Origin: Bacilli bacterium
Lineage (GTDB): Bacteria; Bacillota_I; Bacilli_A; RFN20; CAG-826
DNA: 64,000 nucleotides
Assembly: GCA_024408085.1 (NCBI GenBank)
Contig: JAKSVH010000004.1
Location: 1 to 64,000, forward strand
Direction of reading: 5' to 3'
The first letter of the stretch is position 1; the number at the start of each line of letters is the position of its first letter. The notes beneath the pieces were generated by a model, which was not told where the DNA came from, did no database searches, and saw only the letters and a program-made list of their open reading frames with translations. Shown in pieces: positions 15,286 through 24,734 of the stretch. Made by a program: the position numbers and the translations under genes.

Positions 15286-15780
15286 ATGATTATTTCAATT
15301 TTATGTGTCGACAACAAATACGGTATTGGCAAAAAGAACGGCCTTCTTTTCAACTTACCACTCGACATGAAACACTTTAGACTTGAAACAAGAGGCCACA
15401 AGGTTTTCTTAGGCGAAAATACCTTACTTTCTTTTCCAGGAGGCAAGCCACTCGGAAATCGAGAGCATTTCGTTTTAAGTGGTGATCCAACCCACAATTA
15501 CGAAGGTGTCGAAAACATCCATAATTTTGAAAAATTCTTACAAATTCTCCAGGATTTTGGTAAAAAAGAAGATGTTTACGTCATTGGCGGAGCATCCGTT
15601 TATCGTCAAACTTTACCATACGTCGATAAGGTACTTTTAACCAAAGTTGACGCTGATGGAGAAGCAGAAGTTTTCTTCCCAAATCTTGACTTAGATCCAG
15701 CTTTCAAATGCGTTGATGAAGGCGTTCCAATGCAAGATGGAGACTACACGATTAGATTTTGCACATACGTTAGAATATAA
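15286..15780 (+). CDS. folA: Dihydrofolate reductase
   Basis: 164 aa, the normal length. It reduces dihydrofolate, produced by ThyA, to tetrahydrofolate with NADPH. Motifs: an N-terminal MIISILCVDNKYGIGKKNGL loop, LPLDMKHFRLET carrying the conserved acidic and NADPH-contact region, LGENTLLSFPGGKPLGNRE, and VYVIGGASVYRQTLPYVDKV, the classical GG cofactor motif. It follows thyA by one base with no independent promoter and ends in front of a terminator. The substitution of the usual GRKT by GENT is a small local oddity. The assignment is secure from the overall order of motifs and the thyA pairing. Confidence 0.93.
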   Translation: MIISILCVDNKYGIGKKNGLLFNLPLDMKHFRLETRGHKVFLGENTLLSFPGGKPLGNREHFVLSGDPTHNYEGVENIHNFEKFLQILQDFGKKEDVYVIGGASVYRQTLPYVDKVLLTKVDADGEAEVFFPNLDLDPAFKCVDEGVPMQDGDYTIRFCTYVRI

Positions 15781-15814
15781 AATAAAATCAGTCCTTAAAA
15801 TTTACTAATTAAAG

Positions 15815-15846
15815 AGTAAGTATTAGTTTAATACTTGCTTTTTTTA
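15815..15846 (+). terminator. Terminator after folA
   Basis: AGTAAGTATT (15815-15824) pairs with AATACTTGCT (15830-15839, one G-T) and runs into a tract of eight T. Confidence 0.8.
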
Positions 15847-15868
15847 TATTTTGGGTATATGGTTATAT

Positions 15869-15883
15869 CACCTAGTAAAGGTG
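15869..15883 (+). promoter_or_regulatory. Hairpin hiding the ribosome site of the surface nuclease gene
   Basis: CACCT (15869-15873) is complementary to AGGTG (15879-15883), which is the core of the AAGGTGG ribosome site for the ATG at 15894. A short stem could limit translation. Only five pairs, so it is tentative. Confidence 0.3.
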
Positions 15884-15893
15884 GATTGTCGAT

Positions 15894-18800
15894 ATGAAGA
15901 AGTTAAGAAAATCATTAATAGTTTTAGGACTTAGTGCAACCGCAATTTGTGGTTTAGGCTTTATTGCAGGTTCTACCAAAGAAGCTATAGAAACTCATGC
16001 AACTGCTCATGTTGATAATTTTGAAGAATATGACTGGCAAAATTATTCTGGTTCATACTACAGTTTTATTAAACCTAATTTAACTAATGGTTTGAACGGA
16101 ACTTTAAGAACTACATTAACAGAAAATATTTTGCCAAAAGCTTGGTATACATATAGTTCGTCTGGCGAAACACACTTGTCATCGATATTACAAAAAGCCG
16201 ATGAAGATCCAACAAATTCAAATAATATGATTTATTTTTACACTAGAGATAGTGTTAAAAAGAATGCTGCTAGTACCTGGAATAGAGAACACGTGTGGCC
16301 ACAAAGTTTATCTGGCGGATGCTGGGGAACTAGTGCTGGTGGTGGCTCAGACTTGCTCCATATTCGTCCTACATATGAAAAAACTAATAGTACTAGAGGC
16401 AATCTTCTCTATGGAGAATTTAGCGGTGGAACACAGTGCACTTACGAAGGTATGACTTATGGGTATAAAAGTGGTGGTTATTTTATGCCTCTTCCTTCCG
16501 TAAAAGGTGACGTTGCTAGAGATCTTATGTATGTCTGGACAGCATACAAAAATAAATATGGAAATTTACCGAATGTAACTAATACAATTGACAGCTATAA
16601 CACTTTATTAAAATGGCATACAGAGGATAAACCAGACATCATGGAAGCGCACAGAAACGATGTTTCTGAGAGTTCGTTACAAAAAAACAGAAATCCATTT
16701 GTTGATCATCCAGAATATGCTTGGAAAATTTTTGGTGATTCTGTGTCAGCTTCTGTTAAGAGTGCGTGTATGGATGCCTATCCAGATTCTACTACACCAA
16801 CAGCAAAAACCTTAACATCAATTTCTGTTTCAGGTACTGCTAATAAACTTGTTTATAATGCTGGAGAATCATTTCAAACAGCAGGTTTAACAGTTACTGC
16901 AAGTTATAATGAAGATGGTGTTACAACAACCGAAAATGTTACTGGTAAAGTAAGTGTTTCACCAAACCCATTAACTGCCGGAACAACTAGTGTTACTTTA
17001 TCTTATACTTTTGGTTCAACCACAAAAACTACAACCTATTCTGGTATTACTGTTTCTAATCCTGTTTCGAAAACATTAAGTAGTCTTTCTGTTACAGGAA
17101 TTCCAACAAAGTCTACATATAAAGTCGGTGATGCCTTCAACATGAATGGTTTAACTGTCACTGCTAATTTTAGTGATGGTAGTAAAACAAACGTTGCAAA
17201 CAATGATGTTGCGGTTACTCCAAGTATCATACAAGCAAATACAACAAAAGTGACATTCTCATACACATACGAGGGTATAACAAAAACCGTTGATTTTTCA
17301 AATTTCATCGTGGAAACCTCAACATTTTACGGTACAGCTGATGATCCATTAACTGCAACTGAAGCAATGAGTATCATCCGTAATGAATGTAAAACCGCTG
17401 GCACTTTCACTAATGAACAGATTTATTGTAGAGCGACAATCTCATCATTTAGGGATAAAGACACCACTAATAATCGCCTACGTCAAGTTGTTGTTGCTGA
17501 TGACGAAACTGATATTCTTATTTTTACACTTAATATGAGTGTTTCTTCTTTAGCAAGTGTAGAAGTTGGAGATGAAATCCTTTTCCATGGTTACGGTGCA
17601 AATTATGGCGGCACTTTGGAATTCACCTATAGAAATTTGAGTGATGGCACTTCAGCCGATGTTATTTGCGATAAGTTTTATAACAAAATTATTCCAGTTA
17701 CTTCAGTAACTTTTGGAACGATAGATACAAATGTTTATACTGGAGATGTTGTTGATTTGCCAGTTGTTGTTTTGCCACAAGATGCAACGGATAAAACTTT
17801 AAGATTTACATCTTCAGATCCTTCTGTGGCAACAGTCGATACCAATGGACAAGTTACATTCTTAAAGGGTGGCATAGTTACATTTACGGCAAGTTCAGTT
17901 TCAACTTCCGGAAAATCATCTCAAATAACATTTAATGTTCAAAATAAATATGTTCCTGTTGAATCAATTAGCGTTTCTCCAACAGGTGGCGAAGTTGATG
18001 TTGATACAACTCAACAACTTTATGTTGTTGTTTCTCCAGTAACTGCTACTAACAAAAATGTGTCATACACATCTAGCGATACAAGTGTCGCAACTGTTAA
18101 TAGTAATGGATTAGTTAGTTTTGTTGGAGCTGGCGAAGTTGATATTACAGTAAGAGGCGCAGACAGCAAAGTTGCTGTTGCACACTTTACAGTTGTTGAA
18201 CCAGTAGTAATTATTGATGTTAGAGAAATTAATCTTTCTGAATCATCTGTTTCTTTAGAAGTTGGTGAAACAAAAGAACTTGATTATGAATTAGTGCCTG
18301 AAAACGCAACTGATAAATCAGTTATGTGGACTTCTAGTAACAACGAAGTTGCAAGGGTTTCAGATGATGGCGAAATCACTGCTTTTAAAGCAGGTACTGC
18401 AACGATTACTATCAGCACTCTTGATAAGTCAATTTCGGATACTTGTTTAGTTACTGTTATTGATAAACCTCAACCAGTTACTAAAACTTTAGTTGAAATT
18501 GTCGTTGCAAAAAATCCAGATAAGACAACTTATGAATTAAATGAACCATATGATGAAACTGGTTTAGTTATTGAAGCACATTATCTTGATGGATCTTCTG
18601 AAGACGTTACCAATCAGTGCGAATCAAATAAAGATAGTGTTAAGACTTCAAGCGTTGGACTTTCCAGAATTAATTACATCTATAAAACATTCAGTATTTT
18701 CGTTAATATTTATGTTTTGGACAATCAACCAACCGAGCTAAAAATTACAAAAAACCCGTTAAAACTCAATTATTTTGCTGAAGAAGAGTTCTCTACAATT

Positions 18801-19406
18801 GGCTTAGAAGTTAAGGCTGTTATTGGTGGAATTGAGACAATTGTTACCAATCTTGTTAATATCAGTTATGACTTCGAAAGTGAAAATAAATTTGTAACTA
18901 TCGAATTTGGTGGTCTTACACAACAAATTGAAGTCACAATTGAGACCGGAACAATTACTGTCGAACATAAAGCAGTCGATTACACTTATGTGTTTGAAGA
19001 TAAATTAGGGGAAACTGCCAAGGATAAAGTCACATTAGATTCTTGGAAAGTTCTTGAATATTATTACAACTCACTTGATGATGCTACTAAAGAAGCACTC
19101 AAATCAGTTGTTACTGCATATGGTAATGGCGAAGTCAGTGCTGCCGAAGGCAATGCTGAAAAACTTAAAGAATGTGTCTCTGATTACGACGAGATTTATT
19201 TACTACATAAAGACGAAGGCTTTAACGACTTTATGAAGAGAAGTCCAAAAGCCCCAACCCCAACCCCAACCCCAGATCCAACTCCAAAACAAGGAATTGA
19301 TCCTGTTATTTTGGTTGCAATTATTGGTGGAGTTGTTGTCTTAATTATTTTAATAATTGTCATCTCCGTGTCAGCATCAAAGAAAGGCAAGAAAAAACAT
19401 GCATAA
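15894..19406 (+). CDS. Surface-anchored endonuclease I with OB-fold and Ig-like domains
   Basis: 1170 aa. Signal peptide at about 1-36. An endonuclease I domain (about 45-290) has the metal/His site NREHVWPQSL (His132), GGGSDLLHIRP and NSTRGNLLYGE. Next come two Ig-like modules starting TLTSISVSG and TLSSLSVTG, an OB-fold nucleic-acid-binding domain beginning YGTADDPLTATEAM (about 480-600), and further Big2-type modules (for example TSSDPSVATVDTNGQVTFLKGG). A helical domain, a Pro-Thr spacer and a C-terminal membrane helix with tail KKGKKKHA finish it. It should cut extracellular DNA or RNA at the cell surface; the anchor is a membrane helix, not a sortase motif. The next gene overlaps it by eight bases. 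Confidence 0.88.
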   Translation: MKKLRKSLIVLGLSATAICGLGFIAGSTKEAIETHATAHVDNFEEYDWQNYSGSYYSFIKPNLTNGLNGTLRTTLTENILPKAWYTYSSSGETHLSSILQKADEDPTNSNNMIYFYTRDSVKKNAASTWNREHVWPQSLSGGCWGTSAGGGSDLLHIRPTYEKTNSTRGNLLYGEFSGGTQCTYEGMTYGYKSGGYFMPLPSVKGDVARDLMYVWTAYKNKYGNLPNVTNTIDSYNTLLKWHTEDKPDIMEAHRNDVSESSLQKNRNPFVDHPEYAWKIFGDSVSASVKSACMDAYPDSTTPTAKTLTSISVSGTANKLVYNAGESFQTAGLTVTASYNEDGVTTTENVTGKVSVSPNPLTAGTTSVTLSYTFGSTTKTTTYSGITVSNPVSKTLSSLSVTGIPTKSTYKVGDAFNMNGLTVTANFSDGSKTNVANNDVAVTPSIIQANTTKVTFSYTYEGITKTVDFSNFIVETSTFYGTADDPLTATEAMSIIRNECKTAGTFTNEQIYCRATISSFRDKDTTNNRLRQVVVADDETDILIFTLNMSVSSLASVEVGDEILFHGYGANYGGTLEFTYRNLSDGTSADVICDKFYNKIIPVTSVTFGTIDTNVYTGDVVDLPVVVLPQDATDKTLRFTSSDPSVATVDTNGQVTFLKGGIVTFTASSVSTSGKSSQITFNVQNKYVPVESISVSPTGGEVDVDTTQQLYVVVSPVTATNKNVSYTSSDTSVATVNSNGLVSFVGAGEVDITVRGADSKVAVAHFTVVEPVVIIDVREINLSESSVSLEVGETKELDYELVPENATDKSVMWTSSNNEVARVSDDGEITAFKAGTATITISTLDKSISDTCLVTVIDKPQPVTKTLVEIVVAKNPDKTTYELNEPYDETGLVIEAHYLDGSSEDVTNQCESNKDSVKTSSVGLSRINYIYKTFSIFVNIYVLDNQPTELKITKNPLKLNYFAEEEFSTIGLEVKAVIGGIETIVTNLVNISYDFESENKFVTIEFGGLTQQIEVTIETGTITVEHKAVDYTYVFEDKLGETAKDKVTLDSWKVLEYYYNSLDDATKEALKSVVTAYGNGEVSAAEGNAEKLKECVSDYDEIYLLHKDEGFNDFMKRSPKAPTPTPTPDPTPKQGIDPVILVAIIGGVVVLIILIIVISVSASKKGKKKHA
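19252..19273 (-). repeat. Telomere-like G4 repeat on the minus strand
   Basis: Four runs of four C separated by AA on the plus strand (runs at 19252, 19258, 19264 and 19270) encode the Pro-Thr spacer before the membrane helix. The minus (template) strand reads GGGGTT repeats and is an ideal intramolecular G-quadruplex sequence. Confidence 0.7.
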
Positions 19407-22400
19407 AAGTAGATTACTTTTATTACTTGGAACTTCTTTAACGTTGATGTTAGGAAGTTTTAGTTTTCTTGACTTTTCTAGTGAAGACATTAAAGCTGCA
19501 AATGAACCAATTGTTTGTGTAGAAGAAAAAGACTTAACAAAACCTATTGAATGTCATGCCGATTTTATTCCTCAAGACACTAAATATTCAGCAGATCAAA
19601 AAGTTCATTTAGAGCATATCGGAAACATCACAAAAGTTTGGGATAAATATCAAGGAGAAAATGTTAGAATTGCTGTAATTGATACTGGTATTGATGGCGA
19701 TCACCCAGATTTTTATGATGAATACGGAAACTGCACAATTGATTTTGAAAACGCAGCGTTTTTTGCACACGTTACTCAGCAATCAACAGCGCATTATACA
19801 GTTGTTAAACCTGTTAATGGTTATTGGCCTGCAGGAACAACTTTGCTAGATTTTCCTTATCCTGGTGACAATTTAGGTTATTACTTTAGTAATGTTTTTT
19901 ATCAAGGAAAAGCTTTTGTTGGTCATGAACCAATTGTAGATTCCGATTCTCCATATCACGGAACAAACGTTGCAGGAACAATAGCAGCTTATGCACACAA
20001 TAACACTGACATTGGATGTGTTGGTGTTGCTCCAAAAGTTCAAATTGTTCCTTTAAAAGTTGATTTTTACATGGACACAATTGGTAGAGCATTAAAGTAT
20101 TGCTATGACTTGAATAGTGATGACAATGAAGAAAATGATATTGATGTTGTAAATATTTCTATTTGTGGGTCAGAAACTCATACAGATATCACTAGTTATA
20201 CTGCTTCATTAATAAGCCAAGGAACAATTGTTGTTGCTTCAGCCGGAAACTCGAATGCTTCAACACCAGCTTATCCAGCTGCTGAACCTGATATTATTGG
20301 TGTTGGTGCTTTAGCTGAAGGATCCGATACATCAAAAGCAACTTATTCTAACTTTAATGATCCAAACGCAACTTCATCAACATCCACAAATAACGTTGAA
20401 GTTGTTGCTCCTGGAACAGTTTATGTACCTGATTACCCGCAATCATATGATAAAGTTAGTGGGACATCTTTTGCATCTCCAATTATTGCTGCAGCCGCAG
20501 GTCTTTGGAAACAAAAGAATCCTTCCGGAACATTCTCTCAATTTAGAACTGCATTACACAACAGCTGTATTGATGTTGGTGATACTGGTTGGGATACAAC
20601 TTTTGGCTATGGAAGACTTTGTATTGACCAATTAATTGGTACATCAGATATTGTTGATATTTCAAGTTTATCAATGCAGTCTACTGGAACAGTAGCCGTT
20701 AATAAAACATTAACTTTAAATCCTGCATTAAATCCATCAAATACTGATTGTGATGATTTTAGATGGTGGTCTGATGATCCTTCTATTGCTACTGTTAGCG
20801 TTGATGGCGTTGTTACCGGAATTAAGACTGGTTCGACTAAAATTCATGTTAAATCATTAACTAAACCAGATGATTCAAGTTGTAAAGCAGAATGTACCGT
20901 TACAGTTACTAGTGCTGGAACAGATTACTATAGTCCAATCACTGCAACGGATTCCGCTGGTTTATCAGCACAATTGCAAGATTTAATGTTTGCAACACAC
21001 AAGAAGTATACTTCTTATAATGATTGTAAAAACCCAACTTATTATTATGCAATGGAACCAGGCTCAAATAGTAGTTCCATTATGGAATTCTATTCACAGT
21101 CTGATATCGGAAAATCTTGGGGTTCTGGAGCTGTTGGAACTTGGAATAGAGAACACGTATGGTGCCAATCTTTAACAACTCCACCAAATTCGACAACAAG
21201 ACTTTGGGGTGAAAATGGTGGTGGTTCAGATTTACATCACTTAAGACCTGTTGAATCTACATTAAACTCAACTCGTAACAATTCTCCTTATGGAATTATT
21301 GCAACTCATAACTCGAGTACAGAAAAATATCCAAAGATTGATAAAAATACATATTCAACACACTTAGGTGGTTGGAAATCTGGTGATGTATTTGAACCAA
21401 TAGATTCTGTTAAAGGTGATGTTGCAAGGATTATAATGTATCTTTATACACACTATGCAACTGGCGCTGGAGGAAGTACATCTTCTAGTTATAAAGGAAA
21501 TTTACAATTAACCAGCATTATGGCTCCTAGCTCACTTGCTGAGTGCAAGCAATTACTTTTGACTTGGCATAATGCAGACCCAGTAGATGACGGAGAAATG
21601 GTTAGAAATAACTATGCTGCATCTATTCAAGGCAATAGAAATCCATACATTGATCATCCAGAATATGCTGATATTGTTTTTGGCACTGGAAAAACCATTT
21701 CTTCCATCTCTGTTACCACAAGTGCACACAGAACATTTGATTTTGATGGAACATTTGTTGGAGAAACAGTTTATGCATATTATTCAGATGGGACATCTGC
21801 AAATATTACAAGTAGTGTAACTTATAGTGGTTACGATATGAAAACCGCTGGAACACAGACAGTCACAGTTTCTTATGGTGGACAAACAGATACTTATTCT
21901 ATTACTGTTGGTCAACCGCAAGTAACAAGCTTATCTTTAAATAAATATACTGCCGATTTGGATGTTTATAGTACTCCTAAAACAACATCAATTACTGCTA
22001 CAGTTAGCGCTCAAACAGGTGCTGATAAAACAGTAAATTGGTCAATAATTGATGATGATGGTGTTGTATCTTTGAACACCTCTACAGGAAATAGCGTTAC
22101 AGTTACTGCATTAAAAGCAGGTACTGCAACTGTTAGAGCAACTGCAGGAAGCATTACAAAAGACTGTGTCTTTACTGTTACAGATTCTACACCAACTTAT
22201 GTAACATCGATTCTTGTTAGTGGAACTAATGAATTAACAGTTGGCGGAAATACAACACTTACTGCGACTGTATCCCCAGATGATGCAACAACTAATACAG
22301 TAACATGGGCATCATCAGATACCAGTGTTGCAACAATTACATCAGGTGGTAAAGTAACAGCCGTTGCTCCTGGAACAACCAATATTACAGCTACAGCAAA

Positions 22401-23637
22401 AGACGGAGGTGGTGTTGTTTCGAACACATTTGTAATTACAGTTAAAGCAAAAGTAACTGTTACTGGAATGTCTTTTGTTGATTTGCCAGAAGAACTTGAT
22501 TTTGGTTCATATGATGGAACATATCATGTTAAAGTGCAAAAAGATTTCAGTGATGGTACACACGAATTAATTGAAAGTGGATTTGGCGCACAATCTAAAC
22601 TTGAAATTGATACAACTAAATTAGGAACCGCCACAGTTAAGGCAACCTATACAGGCCTAACAACACTAAATGGCACAGTTAGAGTTACAAACCATAACTC
22701 TTCTCAAGAATCTCATACTGTTGAAGGTGGTGATGTTACTACAACAATTACTAATAAGACATTCTATGATAATGGAAACACCGTCATTAATGGTGAAACA
22801 TTTGTTTTAGATTCTGACACAAGTTACTTTAATTATGCCGAGAGAGGCCAACAAATCGGATCTAGTGGTGATCCAATAACAAAAGCGAGTATTGTAAAGA
22901 GAAATCAAATGAGAGTCACTAAGGTAGTTGTTAATGCTTCTGGCGGTTCAGGAACAAATGCAGTTATAAAAGTAAAAGTTGGCAACATTTATTTCACAGT
23001 TAATAGCGCTGCTAGTGCATCTGCAGCTCAGGCATATGCGGCTGACGCAGAAACAAGTGCTTCCTTAACTAGTACAGCATCAAATTATGAATTTATTGGT
23101 GACGCAACAGGAGATATTGCAATTGAATATGAACAAAGTTCATCGACTGCAATCTTCTTTAAGAGTTTAAGTGTTAAAACCGAAACTACAACTATTGATT
23201 CATTTACAGGTGTAGAACAAGCTGAAGCTTGGGCTAATTACTTTATTGAAAAAACTCGTGGTACAAATGGACCATGCTTATTATCAAATGAAACATCAAA
23301 AGTTAATGGATTAAAAGCTCTTTGGGAAGATGTTAAGTACGAATATGAAAATATGACTGGTGATGGAAAAGATGCATTCTGCGACCCAACAACAAGCACC
23401 TTAATCCACGATTGTTTAGTTCATTATCAATTCATTGTGTCTTCTTATGGTTCAAAAGGATCATTAACTGACTTCGTTAAGGATAGCAATAACGATGCAC
23501 CACAAGTAGTTAGTAATGCCCATAGAATTATTAATGAAGTGTTTAACGATTCATCCATTATGATTGCATTAATTTCAGTTGTTGGAATTGCTGCAATAGG
23601 AGTGTTCGTTATTTACAAAAAACGCAAAGAAAATTAA
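19399..23637 (+). CDS. Surface-anchored subtilisin-like protease fused to endonuclease I
   Basis: 1412 aa from the ATG at 19399; the longer frame from 19357 lies inside the preceding gene and lacks a signal peptide. Residues 1-33 are a signal peptide. The S8 protease domain (about 75-410) carries the triad D95 (AVIDTGIDG), H187 (HGTNVAGT) and S357 (GTSFASP). A Big2 module follows, then a complete endonuclease I domain (about 525-760) with NREHVWCQSL (His586), GGGSDLHHLRP and NSTRNNSPYG, then several Ig-like modules, a carbohydrate-binding-like beta domain, a helical juxtamembrane domain and a C-terminal membrane helix with tail YKKRKEN. One polypeptide therefore carries protein- and nucleic-acid-degrading activities on the cell surface. 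Its start overlaps the previous stop (ATGCATAA), so both are coupled. Confidence 0.9.
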   Translation: MHKSRLLLLLGTSLTLMLGSFSFLDFSSEDIKAANEPIVCVEEKDLTKPIECHADFIPQDTKYSADQKVHLEHIGNITKVWDKYQGENVRIAVIDTGIDGDHPDFYDEYGNCTIDFENAAFFAHVTQQSTAHYTVVKPVNGYWPAGTTLLDFPYPGDNLGYYFSNVFYQGKAFVGHEPIVDSDSPYHGTNVAGTIAAYAHNNTDIGCVGVAPKVQIVPLKVDFYMDTIGRALKYCYDLNSDDNEENDIDVVNISICGSETHTDITSYTASLISQGTIVVASAGNSNASTPAYPAAEPDIIGVGALAEGSDTSKATYSNFNDPNATSSTSTNNVEVVAPGTVYVPDYPQSYDKVSGTSFASPIIAAAAGLWKQKNPSGTFSQFRTALHNSCIDVGDTGWDTTFGYGRLCIDQLIGTSDIVDISSLSMQSTGTVAVNKTLTLNPALNPSNTDCDDFRWWSDDPSIATVSVDGVVTGIKTGSTKIHVKSLTKPDDSSCKAECTVTVTSAGTDYYSPITATDSAGLSAQLQDLMFATHKKYTSYNDCKNPTYYYAMEPGSNSSSIMEFYSQSDIGKSWGSGAVGTWNREHVWCQSLTTPPNSTTRLWGENGGGSDLHHLRPVESTLNSTRNNSPYGIIATHNSSTEKYPKIDKNTYSTHLGGWKSGDVFEPIDSVKGDVARIIMYLYTHYATGAGGSTSSSYKGNLQLTSIMAPSSLAECKQLLLTWHNADPVDDGEMVRNNYAASIQGNRNPYIDHPEYADIVFGTGKTISSISVTTSAHRTFDFDGTFVGETVYAYYSDGTSANITSSVTYSGYDMKTAGTQTVTVSYGGQTDTYSITVGQPQVTSLSLNKYTADLDVYSTPKTTSITATVSAQTGADKTVNWSIIDDDGVVSLNTSTGNSVTVTALKAGTATVRATAGSITKDCVFTVTDSTPTYVTSILVSGTNELTVGGNTTLTATVSPDDATTNTVTWASSDTSVATITSGGKVTAVAPGTTNITATAKDGGGVVSNTFVITVKAKVTVTGMSFVDLPEELDFGSYDGTYHVKVQKDFSDGTHELIESGFGAQSKLEIDTTKLGTATVKATYTGLTTLNGTVRVTNHNSSQESHTVEGGDVTTTITNKTFYDNGNTVINGETFVLDSDTSYFNYAERGQQIGSSGDPITKASIVKRNQMRVTKVVVNASGGSGTNAVIKVKVGNIYFTVNSAASASAAQAYAADAETSASLTSTASNYEFIGDATGDIAIEYEQSSSTAIFFKSLSVKTETTTIDSFTGVEQAEAWANYFIEKTRGTNGPCLLSNETSKVNGLKALWEDVKYEYENMTGDGKDAFCDPTTSTLIHDCLVHYQFIVSSYGSKGSLTDFVKDSNNDAPQVVSNAHRIINEVFNDSSIMIALISVVGIAAIGVFVIYKKRKEN

Positions 23638-23653
23638 TTAATTCAAAACATTA

Positions 23654-23684
23654 AAAATCCCGCGAATTCAGCGGGATTTTCATA
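23654..23684. terminator. Bidirectional terminator
   Basis: AAAATCCCGC-GAATTCA-GCGGGATTTT is a perfect 10-base stem with T runs on both sides. It serves the plus-strand surface operon and the convergent minus-strand gene ending at 23701. Confidence 0.85.
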
Positions 23685-23700
23685 TGCTTTCCTGAATATT

Positions 23701-24633
23701 TTAGATTTTCTTAACAATTAAATTAATAAGTTTTGGAACGTAAATTGAACCAACAGAAACAGCCAATGAGATGCCTGCTGAGATGAGTGAAATTTTTGAA
23801 ATACTTAATCCTTCAACTTCTGCAGATAAAGCGAACTTACAAACAAGAATAGAAAGAACGATTCCGAGTGCAATTCCGATTGTGGTGTAGATAAGTAAGA
23901 AATATTTTAAACCTTTGTTAACTTCTTTGTTTTGTTTATATACAACACTGTAGATTGAATAACAAAGAACCCCAAAGAACACAAATGCTAACACGAGTAG
24001 GAATGCAGCAATTGATTGCTTGTTATAGATTTGATAAATTCCAGTCATAATGCCAAAAGACATTAAGATTGAGAAAATTGAGGTGAATAAGTAGTCGATT
24101 GTGAATTTTCTGAATCCAAGTTTGCTGCCTTCTGCATCAAACACATCTTTTTCTTTATTTTCGAGTGCGAGAATTGGAAATTCAAAGTCAACATCATTTA
24201 AAGCTTCAGAAAGCTCTTCAAAACTGAATTTGAATTTGCCGTTTGGAAGGTAACTGCAATAAATTTCTTCATATTCTGAAACAATTTTAATTAAATTTTT
24301 AATTTTATTAGTTTGAGTTTCTTTTGTAGGTTCAACATCGTCATGTAGAGCAGAGATTTTTGAGAGAATTTCTTCACGGATTTTGTCATCCATTTTTCCT
24401 TTCTCAAAATTGAACAAGAATGATCCAACTTCAGCGACGTTAATTTTGAATTGAATAACATCAAAAATTGGCAAATTCATTGATTTAATAATCAATGTTG
24501 AGTTTGAATTTTTGATATTTTCTCTTCCTAAAATTTTGACTAATTTTGGGTCATCAATTTTGTTAATTTTATCAACAAAATTGAATGTATTTTCTTTCTC
24601 TTCAAACTTTAAAATGAGCTCTTTAGTTTTCAT
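23701..24633 (-). CDS. Hypothetical membrane protein with cytoplasmic N-terminal domain
   Basis: 310 aa. The first about 170 residues are soluble, charged and Lys/Glu/Phe-rich with no motif I recognise; then four hydrophobic helices (about 182-200, 208-230, 243-265 and 280-305) end in LINLIVKKI. The start is the ATG at 24633, followed upstream by an AT-rich stretch shared with the promoter region of the divergent surface nuclease at 24735. There is no ribosome site of good match. It is sandwiched between two surface-nuclease genes on the opposite strand, so a role in their secretion or regulation is conceivable but there is no direct evidence. Confidence 0.7.
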   Translation of the reverse strand: MKTKELILKFEEKENTFNFVDKINKIDDPKLVKILGRENIKNSNSTLIIKSMNLPIFDVIQFKINVAEVGSFLFNFEKGKMDDKIREEILSKISALHDDVEPTKETQTNKIKNLIKIVSEYEEIYCSYLPNGKFKFSFEELSEALNDVDFEFPILALENKEKDVFDAEGSKLGFRKFTIDYLFTSIFSILMSFGIMTGIYQIYNKQSIAAFLLVLAFVFFGVLCYSIYSVVYKQNKEVNKGLKYFLLIYTTIGIALGIVLSILVCKFALSAEVEGLSISKISLISAGISLAVSVGSIYVPKLINLIVKKI

Positions 24634-24697
24634 GCTTTCAATTTTAAATTAATTTTAAAAAAATCTCCACAATAGAATGTCAAAATTTGTAATTTTG

Positions 24698-24725
24698 TTG
24701 AAAACTATACTAAGAATGCTATTAT
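24698..24725 (+). promoter_or_regulatory. Promoter of the 1754-aa surface nuclease, leaderless type
   Basis: TTGAAA (24698-24703), 16 bases, TATTAT (24720-24725), then nine bases to the ATG at 24735. No Shine-Dalgarno sequence is present. Confidence 0.6.
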
Positions 24726-24734
24726 AAGTGCCTA

